Below, piece by piece: positions 10,593-20,786 of a stretch of 64,000 bases of DNA; position 1 is the stretch's first letter, and each line of letters begins with the position of its first letter. The notes under the pieces were generated by a model, which worked only from the letters and a program-made list of their open reading frames with translations, did not search any database and was not told the origin of the DNA. The stretch lies in NCBI GenBank assembly GCA_963691705.1, contig OY829546.1, positions 33,698,040-33,762,039 on the forward strand, read 5' to 3'. This stretch comes from Viola odorata (lineage: Eukaryota > Streptophyta > Magnoliopsida > Malpighiales > Violaceae). The translations under genes and the position numbers were made by a program.

Positions 10593-11484
10593 TGTCACGG
10601 ACCTACTTTTTTAAGGCTCGTGCGGTGCCTAGATCCCTCATCTAGGCCAGCCTTTTCCCGGTCCTTGATAGTAATCTCCAAGAACCCTCATATAATTCCA
10701 CCTCATGCGTATCTCATGACAAGATCCAGCATCAACTTGCATCTATCACTTAAGGCTTAGCCGAACCCAAGACTAACTCCAACATTATTTGCCACTCTCG
10801 CCCGCACGCATGACTAGGGCGAGGCCTCGATACTCTCGGCCCTCTCCAAGGTCGTTCGTGCATGTCTCATAGTAAAGGCTTCTCTTGTCCACGACCTTTA
10901 CTCACACGCAAGACAAGCAAGACTTCCTCAATCCTTCGACACACTCGCTTGGCCTCTCGGCCAGGCTCACATGAGACTCTCAGCCACATTCCCACATGTC
11001 GCGAGGCCACACCCTCTCGTGCCTCTCAGACACGCTCGAGCGTGTCATAGTCTGAGCCCTCTCATCTTGTCCTATGCTTGTCCGTAACACAGGGCAAGAC
11101 CTTCTTTCGTTCTCGAACCTTTAGATAGAACTTCTGCAGCAACGCTCACTACCCGAATCCAACCTCATCTCTCTCCAGATAACACACTACTAACTCTGAA
11201 CACGGACTTAGCTAGAAGTGTCCATAATAGCAAAGCCATCATGGCAGCGCCCATTCCATGACACGGAATACTCCCTCACACACCTATGCCGAAATGCTTA
11301 GGAGAAGCTCACTTAGACAAGCATACTCCAGTATCTTGCCTAGGGAAAGGTAGAGAGTCATCACACCCAAAAGACTTCCCTTCACATAACCGATAAGGGA
11401 CGGTCCTTCAAATTCTCGCACCCTCGGCGCGTCTCAGGGCTTATGTTAAGGCTAGACTTGAACACCAAGGCCTAGACCTTAACA
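10593..11484 (-). mobile_element. Solo LTR, 892 bp, Ty3/gypsy type
   Basis: The segment starts TGTCACGGAC and ends CCTTAACA, so TG...CA on both strands. The 5 bp immediately before (10588-10592) and after (11485-11489) are both GCGAT, a perfect target duplication. Read on the minus strand it begins TGTTAAGGTCTA and ends GTCCGTGACA, the same termini as the chromovirus LTRs at 41263 and 46489, though the body differs. There is no second LTR or internal coding region, so it is the product of recombination between the two LTRs of a former element. Confidence 0.9.
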
Positions 11485-11489
11485 GCGAT

Positions 11490-11795
11490 AACTCACCAAT
11501 TGTTGGTAGAAAAATGGAGAAAAAACAAAATTCCTCATGTGTGATAGCATCGGCATTTTTGCTTAATTTGCGACATGGACGTTGCACCAAACATGATCTG
11601 CGACATGGACATTACGTGCACCATACACATGGGAATTAGCTAATGAATTCTAATCCTCTTATAATTATAAAGAATATAATACTCATTTATGTGTGGGAGA
11701 AATGGGGTAGGGGGCCGAATAAAATCACATACATATCAAAATGATGAGAAATAATATGAAAGAACCAAGAAAAAACTTGTTGTGTGCACACTACC
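11490..11795. other. Spacer with a short direct repeat
   Basis: No gene seen. TGCGACATGGACGTT near 11571 and TGCGACATGGACATT near 11598 form a short direct repeat. The rest is A-rich. Confidence 0.4.
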
Positions 11796-12003
11796 ATTCC
11801 CTGTTTATTAGTATGTTAATGAAGGTTATCTCGTACTAATAGTAATTTCGAATAAACTCCTAAAAATGAAATGTGTTGGATACTGAAATTATGAAATGGT
11901 ACATCGATATTTTCAGTATCTAGTACATTTCAATTTTAGAAGTTTATCCGAAATTACTACGAGTACGAGATAACCTTCATTAACATACTAATAAATGGGG
12001 AAT
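11796..12003. mobile_element. Fold-back MITE, about 208 bp
   Basis: The two halves are inverted copies: ATTCCC, TTTATTAGTATGTTAATGAA and GGTTATCTCGTACT on the left return as AGTACGAGATAACC, TTCATTAACATACTAATAAA and GGGGAAT on the right. The centre (ATACTGAAA ... TTTCAGTAT, about 11881-11920) is itself inverted, so almost the whole element can form one hairpin. There is no coding capacity. I could not settle a target duplication, so the superfamily is open. Confidence 0.8.
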
Positions 12004-12430
12004 AGACTACCTATACTTATGTTTTTTCTTCAATCACCCATTGTCGTAACTAAATGATGACATCACTCAATTTTTCATCCAAAAGAATGTCACATCAGCA
12101 CAAACATGTCACTTGGTAAGCTTCACATCATGCCATAGGCCACGTGGCATTGTGTGATGATGTGGTATATGCCACATCACCATTTGAATGTAAAATTGTG
12201 ATGTGGATGTAGCATGTGTCACATCATTATGTGTGTTGATGTGGTATGTTGCCATGTGGCAACAACCAATAATGTGACATACCATGTAAGTTTTCCATCA
12301 CACGTATAGGGGGTAAGGGTAATTCAACAAAAAGCTACAAGTATAGGGGGGTAACTAAACAAGCAATTAGTATAGGGAAGTGATTAAATAAAACATTAAA
12401 GTACATCGGGGTAAAATGTCATTAAACTAA
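12004..12430. mobile_element. Possible Mutator-like non-autonomous remnant
   Basis: The right end has runs such as GTATAGGGGGGTAACTAAAC and TATAGGGAAGTGATTAAATA, typical of terminal regions of plant Mutator-like or related elements, and the left end has the loosely inverted CCTATACTTATG. The middle is rich in short GATGTGG and CCACATC words in both orientations (about 12120-12270). There is no open frame. Confidence 0.3.
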
Positions 12431-13384
12431 AAAAATTCTAGTAGTTTTAAAAATAAAAAATGGTAAAACAAATACAAAAAAACATGCAAATTTTTGAAAA
12501 ATGTAAAAAAATATGAGAGAGCCCACTTAACTGAAAAAATAAATGAGATAGTTTTTAAAATATTAAAAAAGAAAACATTTAAAAATAAAAATTAAACTAT
12601 CTTTTTTCATTGTCTCAAGTCCTACTATATTTGTTATTTTTTTCAAAATTTTATATTTTTTTTGCTATTTTTACTATTTTACTTTAATTTTTTAACTATT
12701 ATAAATGTTAAAATCACAACATTTAGAAAAACTATAGGGTTCATATTATAGGTGGTAATATGAATCATTTTGTAAACTAGTATAGGTTTTTTTTACGTAG
12801 TTTACCCTTAATTTATCTTTTTTATCTCATAAATTACCAAAAAATAATATACTATATCAAAATTTGGGAAATTAATTTCTCAAAAAATTAATTTTCAATT
12901 GCACCTAACCACTAGAAAATATTTTCCAGTTGAACAACAAAAAAGTAGAAAATAATTCATTTTACAGGTAAACATATTTTATGGAAAATGTTTTCCTCAG
13001 ACGTTATTTTACCAAAACAAACGGGACATGAATGTGATATTCTTACATTCAATGAACCAAATGCACGCAACCAACTTAAGCAAGGAAATGAAAGGAATGG
13101 AAAGGAAAATCATAAATAGGGAGTGAAATTAAAAGGCAGTATTTCTGTTATAACTTTAAATACACAATTTTCCTTTCATTTTCTTTCCATTCCTTTCCTT
13201 TCCTTTATTCAAACTGGTTGCCATACTAAAGCTGCATTTCACAACGGAAAATTTTCTATTTTTCGGTTTATAGAAAACAGTAGAAAATTTTCTGAAAATG
13301 GAAATTTTGTTTCACTGCTACAGTATGTTTTCTGTTTTCCACCTTTCATTTTCCAGCCTTAGAAAACTCGAAATCGCATTTACC
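12431..13384. other. AT-rich DNA with small fold-back fragments
   Basis: No gene seen. A fold-back lies at about 13082-13206: AAGGAATGGAAAGGAAAAT on the left and ATTTTCCTTTCATTTTC plus TTTCCATTCCTTTCC on the right. Stretches near 12903-13010 and 13225-13370 (GGAAAATGTTTTCC-like, CACAACGGAAAATTTTC) resemble ends of small DNA transposons; a similar CAACGGAAATTT occurs inverted near 49285. Boundaries cannot be set by eye. Confidence 0.35.
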
Positions 13385-15629
13385 TGTCGCACCCTTTTTT
13401 TGATTTTCCTAATGCGACGCGGGTTTGGGACGAGATGTGAGATGAAATCGGACTCATCTCACATGATGCAATGAAGTCGCCACTCTATTTTTGTTTCTAG
13501 GTTCGGGGTCGTATTATGGACTCAGGAAGGTGTTAGGCACCCGAATCACATCCAACAAAGATTACCGAAGAAAAGAGGTAAACAATCACGCTTGAATAAA
13601 AAAAAGTCCTAATTAAGTGATCATGCCCAATAGATTAATTAAATTCTAACAATTCTACATATTCATGTATATGTGCGGAAGAAGCGTGAAATAAATAAAA
13701 GGGTAAGAAATGTTTACTTGTGAAGGATACGGGTTGATTTACCCTACAAAGTCGAGATTATTTGTGCGATTAAATGGTTATCGATAAACAACTAAATATT
13801 TAACGATTTATCACAATCAAAAAAATAATTAATTTTAGCAATAAAATGCGAGTAGAACAATTTTAAGCATGCAAAATTAGTTAAGTAGTACGAGCATATG
13901 AATAATTGGCATCAAAATTATTGTACACAAGTGACATAATTAATTTTGATGATCAAACGCAAGCGGAATAATTAAACATGCAAAAGCATACGAAAATAAA
14001 TAAACAGTACAGGCATACAAAAAATAAATAAACAGTACAAGTGCGGAAAATAAATAAGCAGTATAAGTGCGACGATGGCACGAAAAAAATGATGGGTCGA
14101 AAATATTGGGCCCAGCCCACTAGGCCGAGAGTAGGCCCCACTAGTTGAGCCAAGCCCAGCCCAGCCCAGCTGATGGGCTAGTGGGCTGAAGCATCCTGGC
14201 TGCTCTCTTCACGCTGGGCCTGTGGGGCCCAGCTTTCCTCAAGCTTGGCGCACAGCGCCAAGCCTTCTCCTCCTCCGCATGGGCCTGTGCGGCCCACAGC
14301 TTCTATTGGACAAAGAACGCATTCCTCTCCTTCTTTTCTCACGTGGGCTGGGCAATTTCTTGGCCCAAGACTAAGACCAAACATGTAAACAGGCAACGGT
14401 CATCATCATCTTCAACCTTGGGTCGCCGGCGCTACTGTCGGCGACTAGGATCCGGCAATCCGGTGACGAAAATAGGATTTGAATATATCAAAATGACCGT
14501 AGCAACAACTGAAATTTAATGGTATAATTACAGCAAAATAATTCTAACAATACAGTGACCAATTAATTAAAAAACTAATTAAAAATAATTAACGAAAATT
14601 TCAAAATGTCTGAATCGTTCGGTGATTCGTTAAAAATAATCACTGTAATTAAACTAGAGATTAAAACAAAGCTATTTGAAAGCAAAACAGCAAGTTATTT
14701 CATCAAAACATGATCAGTTTAATTTTTGGAAAATATTGCCGAAAACGTTTGAAAAAAAAAATTAAAGAGCTAGAGTTGGAGGTTCAACCTTTGGTTGAGC
14801 AAGGCAGCTAGCTAGAGAAAGCTTTTAGAGGGTGTTTTAACTCGTGTTTTGGTGAAGAGAAATGAAGGAGCTCACTTGATATTTATAGGGGCGAAAGAGG
14901 GAAAAGTCGTAGGAAAAGACAAATTGCTACAGGGTGTAGATGAAGAGCAGTAGCAAAACGCAAAAATGGAGTGAGGTAGCGTATAGCAGTGACAAAACAA
15001 ATATGAATTTGCAAAATGCATTTGGTGTCAGAGCTGGTGCATGCACCAAGGTGCTTAAATCCTTGGCCGTTGGATGAGGAGAAAAGAAAGGGTCAAGATG
15101 ATCAATGGTGGAGATGAGTTGACCTTTGGGAAAAGTTTAATATTTATTTAATTAGTTCGAACTATCAACACGACGAATCTCGTTTGAAATGAATAAAATC
15201 CCAAACCAAAAATACTAAAACATGTAATAAAATGCAACAAAATAAATAGTAATCAGTAAATAAAGAAAAAGTTCGATTTGAGGTCCGAATTTACTCACTC
15301 GGAATCCTTAAAAGTTCGAACGAAAAATAAATGCTATAGCAAAGTAAATTGAATAAAACAAAATGAGATGGCGCGAACAAAAATAATAGTAGATTATTAT
15401 CAATTAAAGAAAGAAGGCGTTCGATCTATGGTCTCAGGCATCTTGCCCAGGACCGATAAAAGTTCGAACGAAAAGACAAGTAAAAATGCGAAAAAACTAA
15501 AATGACACGAAATGGTACGAAATATTAAATAAATAGTCACATCGAAAATCGATAGAATTTCGATTTAAATAGGCTAATAATGCGATGAACGATAAAAGTA
15601 CAAAAAAATGCATCAAAAATTGGGTAGCA
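13385..15629 (-). repeat. 3' LTR of the Ogre-like element, 2,245 bp
   Basis: The plus strand starts TGTCGCACCC and ends GGGTAGCA, so TG...CA on the minus strand starting TGCTACCC. It aligns with 40317-41262 plus 46931-48506 with scattered differences. It includes the segment GGAAGGTGTTAGGCACCCG near 13527, common in Ogre-type LTRs. A TATA-like box lies at 14881-14887 and a dense cluster of TGGGCY motifs at 14105-14370. Confidence 0.85.
14881..14887 (-). promoter_or_regulatory. TATA box in the Ogre-like LTR
   Basis: The minus strand reads CCTATAAATATCAAG, about 740 bp from the LTR start. The same sequence is in the right LTR near 47755. It is the best candidate for the element's core promoter; the TGGGCY cluster lies downstream of it on the minus strand. 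Confidence 0.5.
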
Positions 15630-15634
15630 ATAGT

Positions 15635-15688
15635 TGCCCCCTCTTTATTGTCTTATCAAAAATTCGGTGTAACCGAGATTTTTGATGA
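15635..15688 (-). other. Polypurine tract preceded by a strong hairpin
   Basis: On the minus strand the 3' LTR is preceded by AAAGAGGGGGCAACTAT, a good polypurine tract for plus-strand priming. Just upstream, ATCAAAAATCTCGGT and ACCGAATTTTTGAT (15655-15688 on the plus strand) pair over about 14 bp with one bulged base. The same position in other elements of the window also carries a hairpin. Confidence 0.65.
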
Positions 15689-15789
15689 GCAGTAAAGATG
15701 GTTGCTCCCGAACCAGCAATGGTTTTGAAAATAATGCAGAATTCAAATGTAGACTTACCTGGGAGTGGATGATTGAAGGATTTTGACCT

Positions 15790-16000
15790 AGGCGAGGGTA
15801 GTACTCGTAGTCCCTAGGTTGGTGCTAAAAATGTAAAATCAGCTCCGGCAAGGGTAGTACTCGTAGTCTGTTGCTGTTTCAAGAAAAGTAAATTCAGCTA
15901 CGGCGAGGGTAGCACTCGTAGTCCGTTGCTGTTGGATGCAGAAAAGTAAACTCAGCTCCGGCGAGGGTAGTACTCGTAGTCCGTTACTGATGACTTTTAA
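15790..16000. repeat. Tandem repeat family 1, about 57-bp units, 4 copies
   Basis: Units begin GGCGAGGGTAGTACTCGTAG and continue through CCGTTGCTG and AAAAGTAAA to CTCAGCTCC. Four starts are visible near 15791, 15848, 15902 and 15960. It lies in the 3' untranslated part of the Ogre-like element. Confidence 0.8.
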
Positions 16001-16129
16001 AATGCAGAATAATATGTCCGAAATTTTAAAAGGATGCAGTGCATAAATTTTAATGCAAGTTACAAGGATATAAATGCAGACTTGAAGTAATTTGCGCAAA
16101 ATAAATTGCGAAAAGTAAAGTGCGGAAAG

Positions 16130-16425
16130 TAAAGTGCGTGGGGACGAACCGCTTACACGACCTTTAAAGACACATGTTGTGGGGACGAACCGCTTACAAC
16201 ATTTAAAATGCACATGTTGTGGGGATGAACCACTTACAACATTTAAAAGGCACATGTTCTAGGGACGAACCGCTTACAACATTTAAAAGGCACATGTTCT
16301 AGGGACGAACAGCTTACAACATTTAAAAGGCACATGTTGTGGGGACGAACCGCCCCCGCTTACAACATTTAAAAGACACATGTTGTGGGGACGAACCGCT
16401 TACAACATTTAAAAGACACATGTAC
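16130..16425. repeat. Tandem repeat family 2, about 40-bp hairpin units, 7 copies
   Basis: The core unit is ATGTTGT, GGGGACGAACCGCTT, ACAACAT, TTAAAAGGCAC. The two 7-base arms are perfect complements. The first unit instead has arms CGTG and CACG around the same loop. Two units carry a substituted left arm (ATGTTCT), which breaks the stem end. Confidence 0.85.
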
Positions 16426-16605
16426 TAAATTCACTCTAGGAGGAGAGGAATTGCAGGAAAGTAACTAAAGTCGCTCTGGGAGGAGAGGAATTGCAGGAAA
16501 GTAACTAAAGTCGCTCTGGGAGGAGAGGAATTGCAAGAAATGTAAATAAAGTCACGCTAGAAGGAGATAATAATTATGCAGAAATGTAGAATTAGTCACT
16601 CAGGG
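16426..16605. repeat. Tandem repeat family 3, about 40-bp units, 4-5 copies
   Basis: Units contain AAGTCGCTCTGGGAGGAGAG followed by GAATTGCAGGAAAGTAACT. Starts are near 16430, 16468, 16508, 16550 and a degenerate 16593. Confidence 0.75.
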
Positions 16606-16737
16606 AGGAGTATTTAGATATGTGGGAACGTAAAGGATCTTCTCTTCTCTGATAATGAGGAAAGTTGATCTGGTCATCTCTGATAATGAGGAAATAATGA
16701 TCTTCTCTTCTCTGATAATAAGGTCGGAAGTGAAAAA

Positions 16738-16985
16738 AAATCCACTCGGACGTTGCTGCCCACTGGGATGTTGGTGTTGAAATCCTTCCGGACGCTGCTA
16801 CCTGTTGGAGGTTGATGATAAAATCATTCTGGACGTTGCTGCCCGTTGGATGTGGATGGTGAAATCCTTCTAGATGCTGCTGCCCATTGGATGTCGATGG
16901 TGAAATCCTTCCGGACGCTACTGCCCGTTGGAGGTTGATGCGAAATCCTTCCAAACGCTGCTGCCCGTTGGATGTCAATGTTAAA
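16738..16985. repeat. Tandem repeat family 4, about 42-bp units, 6 copies
   Basis: Units read GAAATCCTTCCGGACGCTGC, TGCCCGTTGGATG, TCGATGGT with substitutions. Because the period is 42 bp, a minus-strand frame (16592-17017) encodes a 14-residue repeat including SNGQQ-LEGF. I treat that open frame as a by-product of the repeat. Confidence 0.8.
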
Positions 16986-17079
16986 GACATAAATGCATGT
17001 TCGTGCGATGCTATCACTCTCCGAACATTAGTGTGGACTCACAAAATTAAGACAAGATGTATGTGGGGGTATTTAAAGA

Positions 17080-17285
17080 TATGTTGCGGGGACATGACCA
17101 ATCACAACATTTTAAAAGACAAGATGTGAGGGACATGACCTTTCACACCATTTAAAAACAGGATGTGAGGGATATGACCTTTCACATCATTTAAAAACAG
17201 GATGTGAGGAACATGACCTTTCACATCATTTTAAAAATATGATGTGAGGGACATGACCTTTCACATCATTTAAAAATAGGATGTT
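17080..17285. repeat. Tandem repeat family 5, about 39-bp hairpin units, 5 copies
   Basis: The core is GATGTGA, GGGACATGACCTT, TCACATC, ATTTAAAAAC. The arms are perfect complements and differ from those of family 2, while loop (GGGACATGACC versus GGGACGAACC) and tail (ATTTAAAA) are alike. The leading unit has arms TGTTG and CAACA. Confidence 0.85.
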
Positions 17286-17935
17286 GGCAAGTGGATGACC
17301 AAGTCACCGCACGATATGACTGAAAAGTGGACGACCAAGTCGTCATACCAACACGGGTGACCAAGTCACCGCGACATAATTGGATGTGGACGAGCACGTC
17401 GCCGCACAACATGACTGGATGTGAGTGACCACGTCACTACACAATATGATTGGATGTGGACGACTATGTTGCCGCACAATACGACTGGAAAAGGGGACGA
17501 CACACCAACATAGGTGAGCAAGTCACCGCGACACGACTGAAGAGTGGAAGACCAAGTCGTCACACCAATATGGGTGAGCAAGTCATCGCGATATTATTGG
17601 ATGTGGACTAGCACATCACCGCACAACATGACTGGATGTGAGTGACCACGTCACTACATAACATGATTGGATGTGGACAACCACGTTGCCGCACAACACG
17701 ACTGGAAGTGAATGACCACGTCACTACACAATAAGATTGGATGTGGACGGCCACGTCACCGCACAACACGACTGGAAGTGAGTGACCACATCACTACACA
17801 ACATGATTGGATGTGGATGACCATGTCGTCGCACAACACTGGAAGTGAGTGACCACGTCACTACAAAGAACAATTGGAAAGCGGACGACCAAGTCGTCAC
17901 ACGATATAAGTTGGAAGTGAAGTGGTAACGTACCT
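17286..17935. repeat. Tandem repeat family 6, compound hairpin units of about 65-70 bp
   Basis: Repeating cores are GACGACCAAGTCGTC, GGTGACCAAGTCACC, AGTGACCACGTCACT, and CGACCACGTCG with the variant CAACCACGTTG, joined by GGATGTG, GCACAACA and GACTGGA segments. Each core is a short palindrome around CAA or CAC. It runs about 650 bp with mixed order. Confidence 0.8.
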
Positions 17936-19277
17936 TCCTTCGAATGTTGGTTGGCGAATGAGGGTGTGAACCATTGAGCGAAATAGATGGGGAATGGTAA
18001 TGTACTCCAATCGGAGGTCGTGGAAGGATTTATTAGCGGAGATTCCACTGAAGCATCTGTATCCTGCAAAGAGGGAGGAAACAAACATGAAGCAGTAGTG
18101 GATGGAAGAAAAGGAGAGAGCAACTGATAAATGAGAAAATAATGAGATCAAATCCTATATGCTATATAGGAAAGTACTCCCACACCACCCTAAGGTTTGC
18201 CCCCAATATTTTGTCAAGATAAAAATAACTTCCCTATTAAGAGAAAGTTCAACAAATTTAAGCATTCTTGGATAACATGTCATCCAGTTTCTATCATATA
18301 AGCATGCTTGATACAAGCCTAGAAAAGCATATACATCTTGCCTAGGAGATAACGACCTCAAGGATAAGACTTCCCCACGTCATGTAGACGTAAGCAATCC
18401 TCACCAGATACTGGTATTTGCGCTCACACTCAGAAACAAGGCTAAGTGTTTACTCTCATAGAAATGCAACAAACATAGCACAAAAAATTAGATTTGCAAT
18501 GTCAATCCTAGTGAAAGATGCACATGCATAGGCATTCTAATAATCGAAAGAACTTTGCGAAAGAAAAGAAGTGAAGTTGATCATTATTTTTCTTTTCTCT
18601 TTTTTTCTTTTTTCCAATGAATAGTGCTCGTTGATTGGTCGCGGTGAGGGCAAAGTGCACAAGTTCTTCAGTCTTCATTGGAGATGCTCTTCTTCTTGAT
18701 CATTTCGAGGGCGCAACGCCTAGATTCTTGAATCTTCATTGGGGATACTTCTTCTTGATAGTTGGCCAGGTAAAAATATTTAGATAGTAAAACATGGGAA
18801 ATAAATGGTCAATCAAATTTCCCTACACTTAAATCATACTTGCTCTCAAGTATACTAACTTAAGACATAACAAAACACACAGAAAAGGCAAAATCAGAGA
18901 ATACTTGCAAGGAAACCAATTATCCCCATCACACAGAGTGCTTCAAATGATTCAACTTATAACTCCAAATCCTTATTATTGAGGCCTAACCAATACCCCA
19001 AACATCCAGGCTTACATAAACAAAAAACTCAGGTGTTCTATGACAGAATCATGCAAGCTGAAACAGAACAACAACTGTTTACTTTTCATTCTTTTGATTC
19101 ATCGACTGCTTTTTTCTTATTTATTTCCGCCCATTTATTATACCAGCATTTTTAACATGTAGTTTCCTGAATATTTTCGCTTACTGAGGCAAAAACATCA
19201 AGACATATAGTGTTAATTTGGCCAGTTTTATTCAGAAACAGTTCTTTGGATATTTTCACTTGCTGAGGCAAAAATAC
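17936..19277 (-). other. Internal DNA of the Ogre-like element plus a fragment related to the 1-4831 element
   Basis: No credible gene. Minus-strand DNA near 18430 (GTGTTTGCGCTC-like and AAACAAGGCTAAGTGTTTA) is related to 2890-2935 of the first element, and near 18815-18850 the minus strand has TACTTGAGAGCAAGTA followed by GATTTAAGTGTAGGGA, a hairpin and purine tract of the same style. So part of this stretch is probably an old inserted Athila-like non-autonomous fragment. An 85-90-bp spaced direct repeat (ATATTTTCGCTTACTGAGGC and ATATTTTCACTTGCTGAGGC) lies at about 19172 and 19250. Confidence 0.4.
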
Positions 19278-19813
19278 TGATAAGATCCGAGATCTCTTCG
19301 GGTCGGAAACGGTTGCTACAGCTAGTCGGAGGGGAAGCGATCGGCGTCGGAGGTACCTGCAAAGCGCCGGAGGGGGACTCCGGCGTAGACACTCCGATGT
19401 TTAAGTCAGTTCGGGTTTTCAGAATGGTAGAGGTTCTCCAAGATGATCTCGATCTTACCTTCTGTTTGGAAAGATGGGGGTATTTATAGGCCGAAGTTGG
19501 CGATACCTGACAGCGATAAGGGTGCAGCGATAAGCATCGTCCGAAGATATCGCTTCCAGCGATAATAGGTAAGCCATCGCGGGCGATCATCACGTAAGGC
19601 CTATCAAGAGCGACATCCTCTCCGTTCCCCTAGGATGGGATGACGCCGTGCGCGTAAAGATGCATGAGATCCCCCCCCGCTGAAGTCGACCATCCTAGGA
19701 AACGTCCGCCGGCCCGGGCGATAGGTTGGTTTTTCAGGGAAGCGTATAGAAACTCGTCAAGGATAGATGCCGTAGCTATAATATTGCCGTCAGGAGCAAT
19801 CCAATTATTATCA
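19278..19813 (-). repeat. 3' LTR of the 16-kb element
   Basis: It starts TGATAAGATCC and ends ATTATTATCA. It is almost identical to 34802-35338 (C/T and G/T changes near 19352-19359, one C fewer in the C run near 19675, A/G near the end). The minus-strand TATA-like CCTATAAATACCCCC is at 19481-19490. AGCGATAA occurs at 19512, 19526 and 19558, and the inverted form near 19547. Confidence 0.95.
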
Positions 19814-20729
19814 TAAGCCCAACTGAAAACTAGCCCGAGTGTTCACCAAGGGCTATCCATGTCTGATATCTTTAGATAGGGGTTTGCTCTGTCATGAGGC
19901 GATATTTCCACAGAGGGCTTGAGCTTTTCTTTATTGTTCAAAGGCTGATCAATCCCAATGCGGAACGAGGGCTTAGATCCACAACTTTCCACCAACTCGG
20001 TCAAGTTCGTCCTTGTTTCTTGTCAAAAAGACCTGTCTCCTCGAGACATTAAGAATTCTACTAGGAGGCCGTTGGGGCGCTCGTGATTCTGAAGGCTTTA
20101 CTTTTATTCAGCGATACTGGCCCATTTGGCCTTTCAATAGGACTTATGAAGTCTCAGCTTTGTTCGAGTCATGGAAGGACCGTCAATAGGTCGCATGCGA
20201 TATCGTCGCGTATATTCAACCAGGCCGTACCATGGGCTGGCATATATTTCGGGTCTATCGTCCCTCCAAGTGTTCTGCAAAGACACAGAGGAGATAGAAA
20301 CTTATATAGAAGTTAGCAAACTTTATACTTACAGAGGTTCGAGGTTACACGAGCCCAATTTTTCTTTTACGCTCGAGAAAACAGCGGTATCAGCGGGGCT
20401 TTATACCATTAGCTACCTTATGATTAGCGCGGCTTCATACCACCAGACGCCTGTGATGTCATCGCGGTTTTACGCATCCAGGGCCACCTGCGACATCAAC
20501 GCGGCCTTACACTGTGGATACCGGTAACCTTATGGTTTTAGCGTCAGGGCTACCAGTGACACCGTGCCTCTCAACGTTTTTCAGACTCTGCCTCGTACTC
20601 CTTCCAGTATCTGTATCGTGAACGTCGCCCGTCCCTTTCGTTCTACGCTTATCAATCTTCGAGGTTATCGGGGTGGCTCGTCTTTTGAGGACCTCAATTT
20701 CTTTTCCCAAGGCCTCCCTTCACTGGAGC
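19814..20729. other. Region between 3' LTR and first antisense gene
   Basis: No gene I can support. It holds degenerate GCGG-TTTATACCA-like repeats at about 20375-20520. The stretch AAGCCCAACTGAAAAC just inside the LTR (19816) recurs at 21320 (TTAGCCCAACTGAAAACAGT), between the first and second antisense genes, so part of the spacer has been duplicated. A clear polypurine tract next to the LTR is not obvious. Confidence 0.4.
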
Positions 20730-20737
20730 CTATAAAT
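20730..20737 (+). promoter_or_regulatory. TATA box of the first antisense gene
   Basis: CTATAAAT lies 50 bp before ATG 20787, leaving room for a transcript start about 30 bp downstream and a short leader (CTTTCTCCACCC region). Confidence 0.6.
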
Positions 20738-20786
20738 TGGAGAGCTTTCTCCACCCACGTTCTCCTCATCTTTATCAGTTAGCATC

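Noticed and set aside
13953..14396. Open frames across the TGGGCY cluster in the Ogre-like LTR
   Set aside because: They recur in all copies of the LTR simply because the GC-rich stretch lacks stops; no protein family is suggested.
16130..17935. Regular short repeats resembling a CRISPR array
   Set aside because: Units follow each other without unique spacers, unit sequences drift between families, and the setting is a plant retrotransposon.
18124..18822. A possible separate LTR between TGATAAATGAG and GGTCAATCA
   Set aside because: No second copy was found in the window and the stretch includes DNA related to the internal region (2890-2935) of the first element, so LTR identity is not supported.
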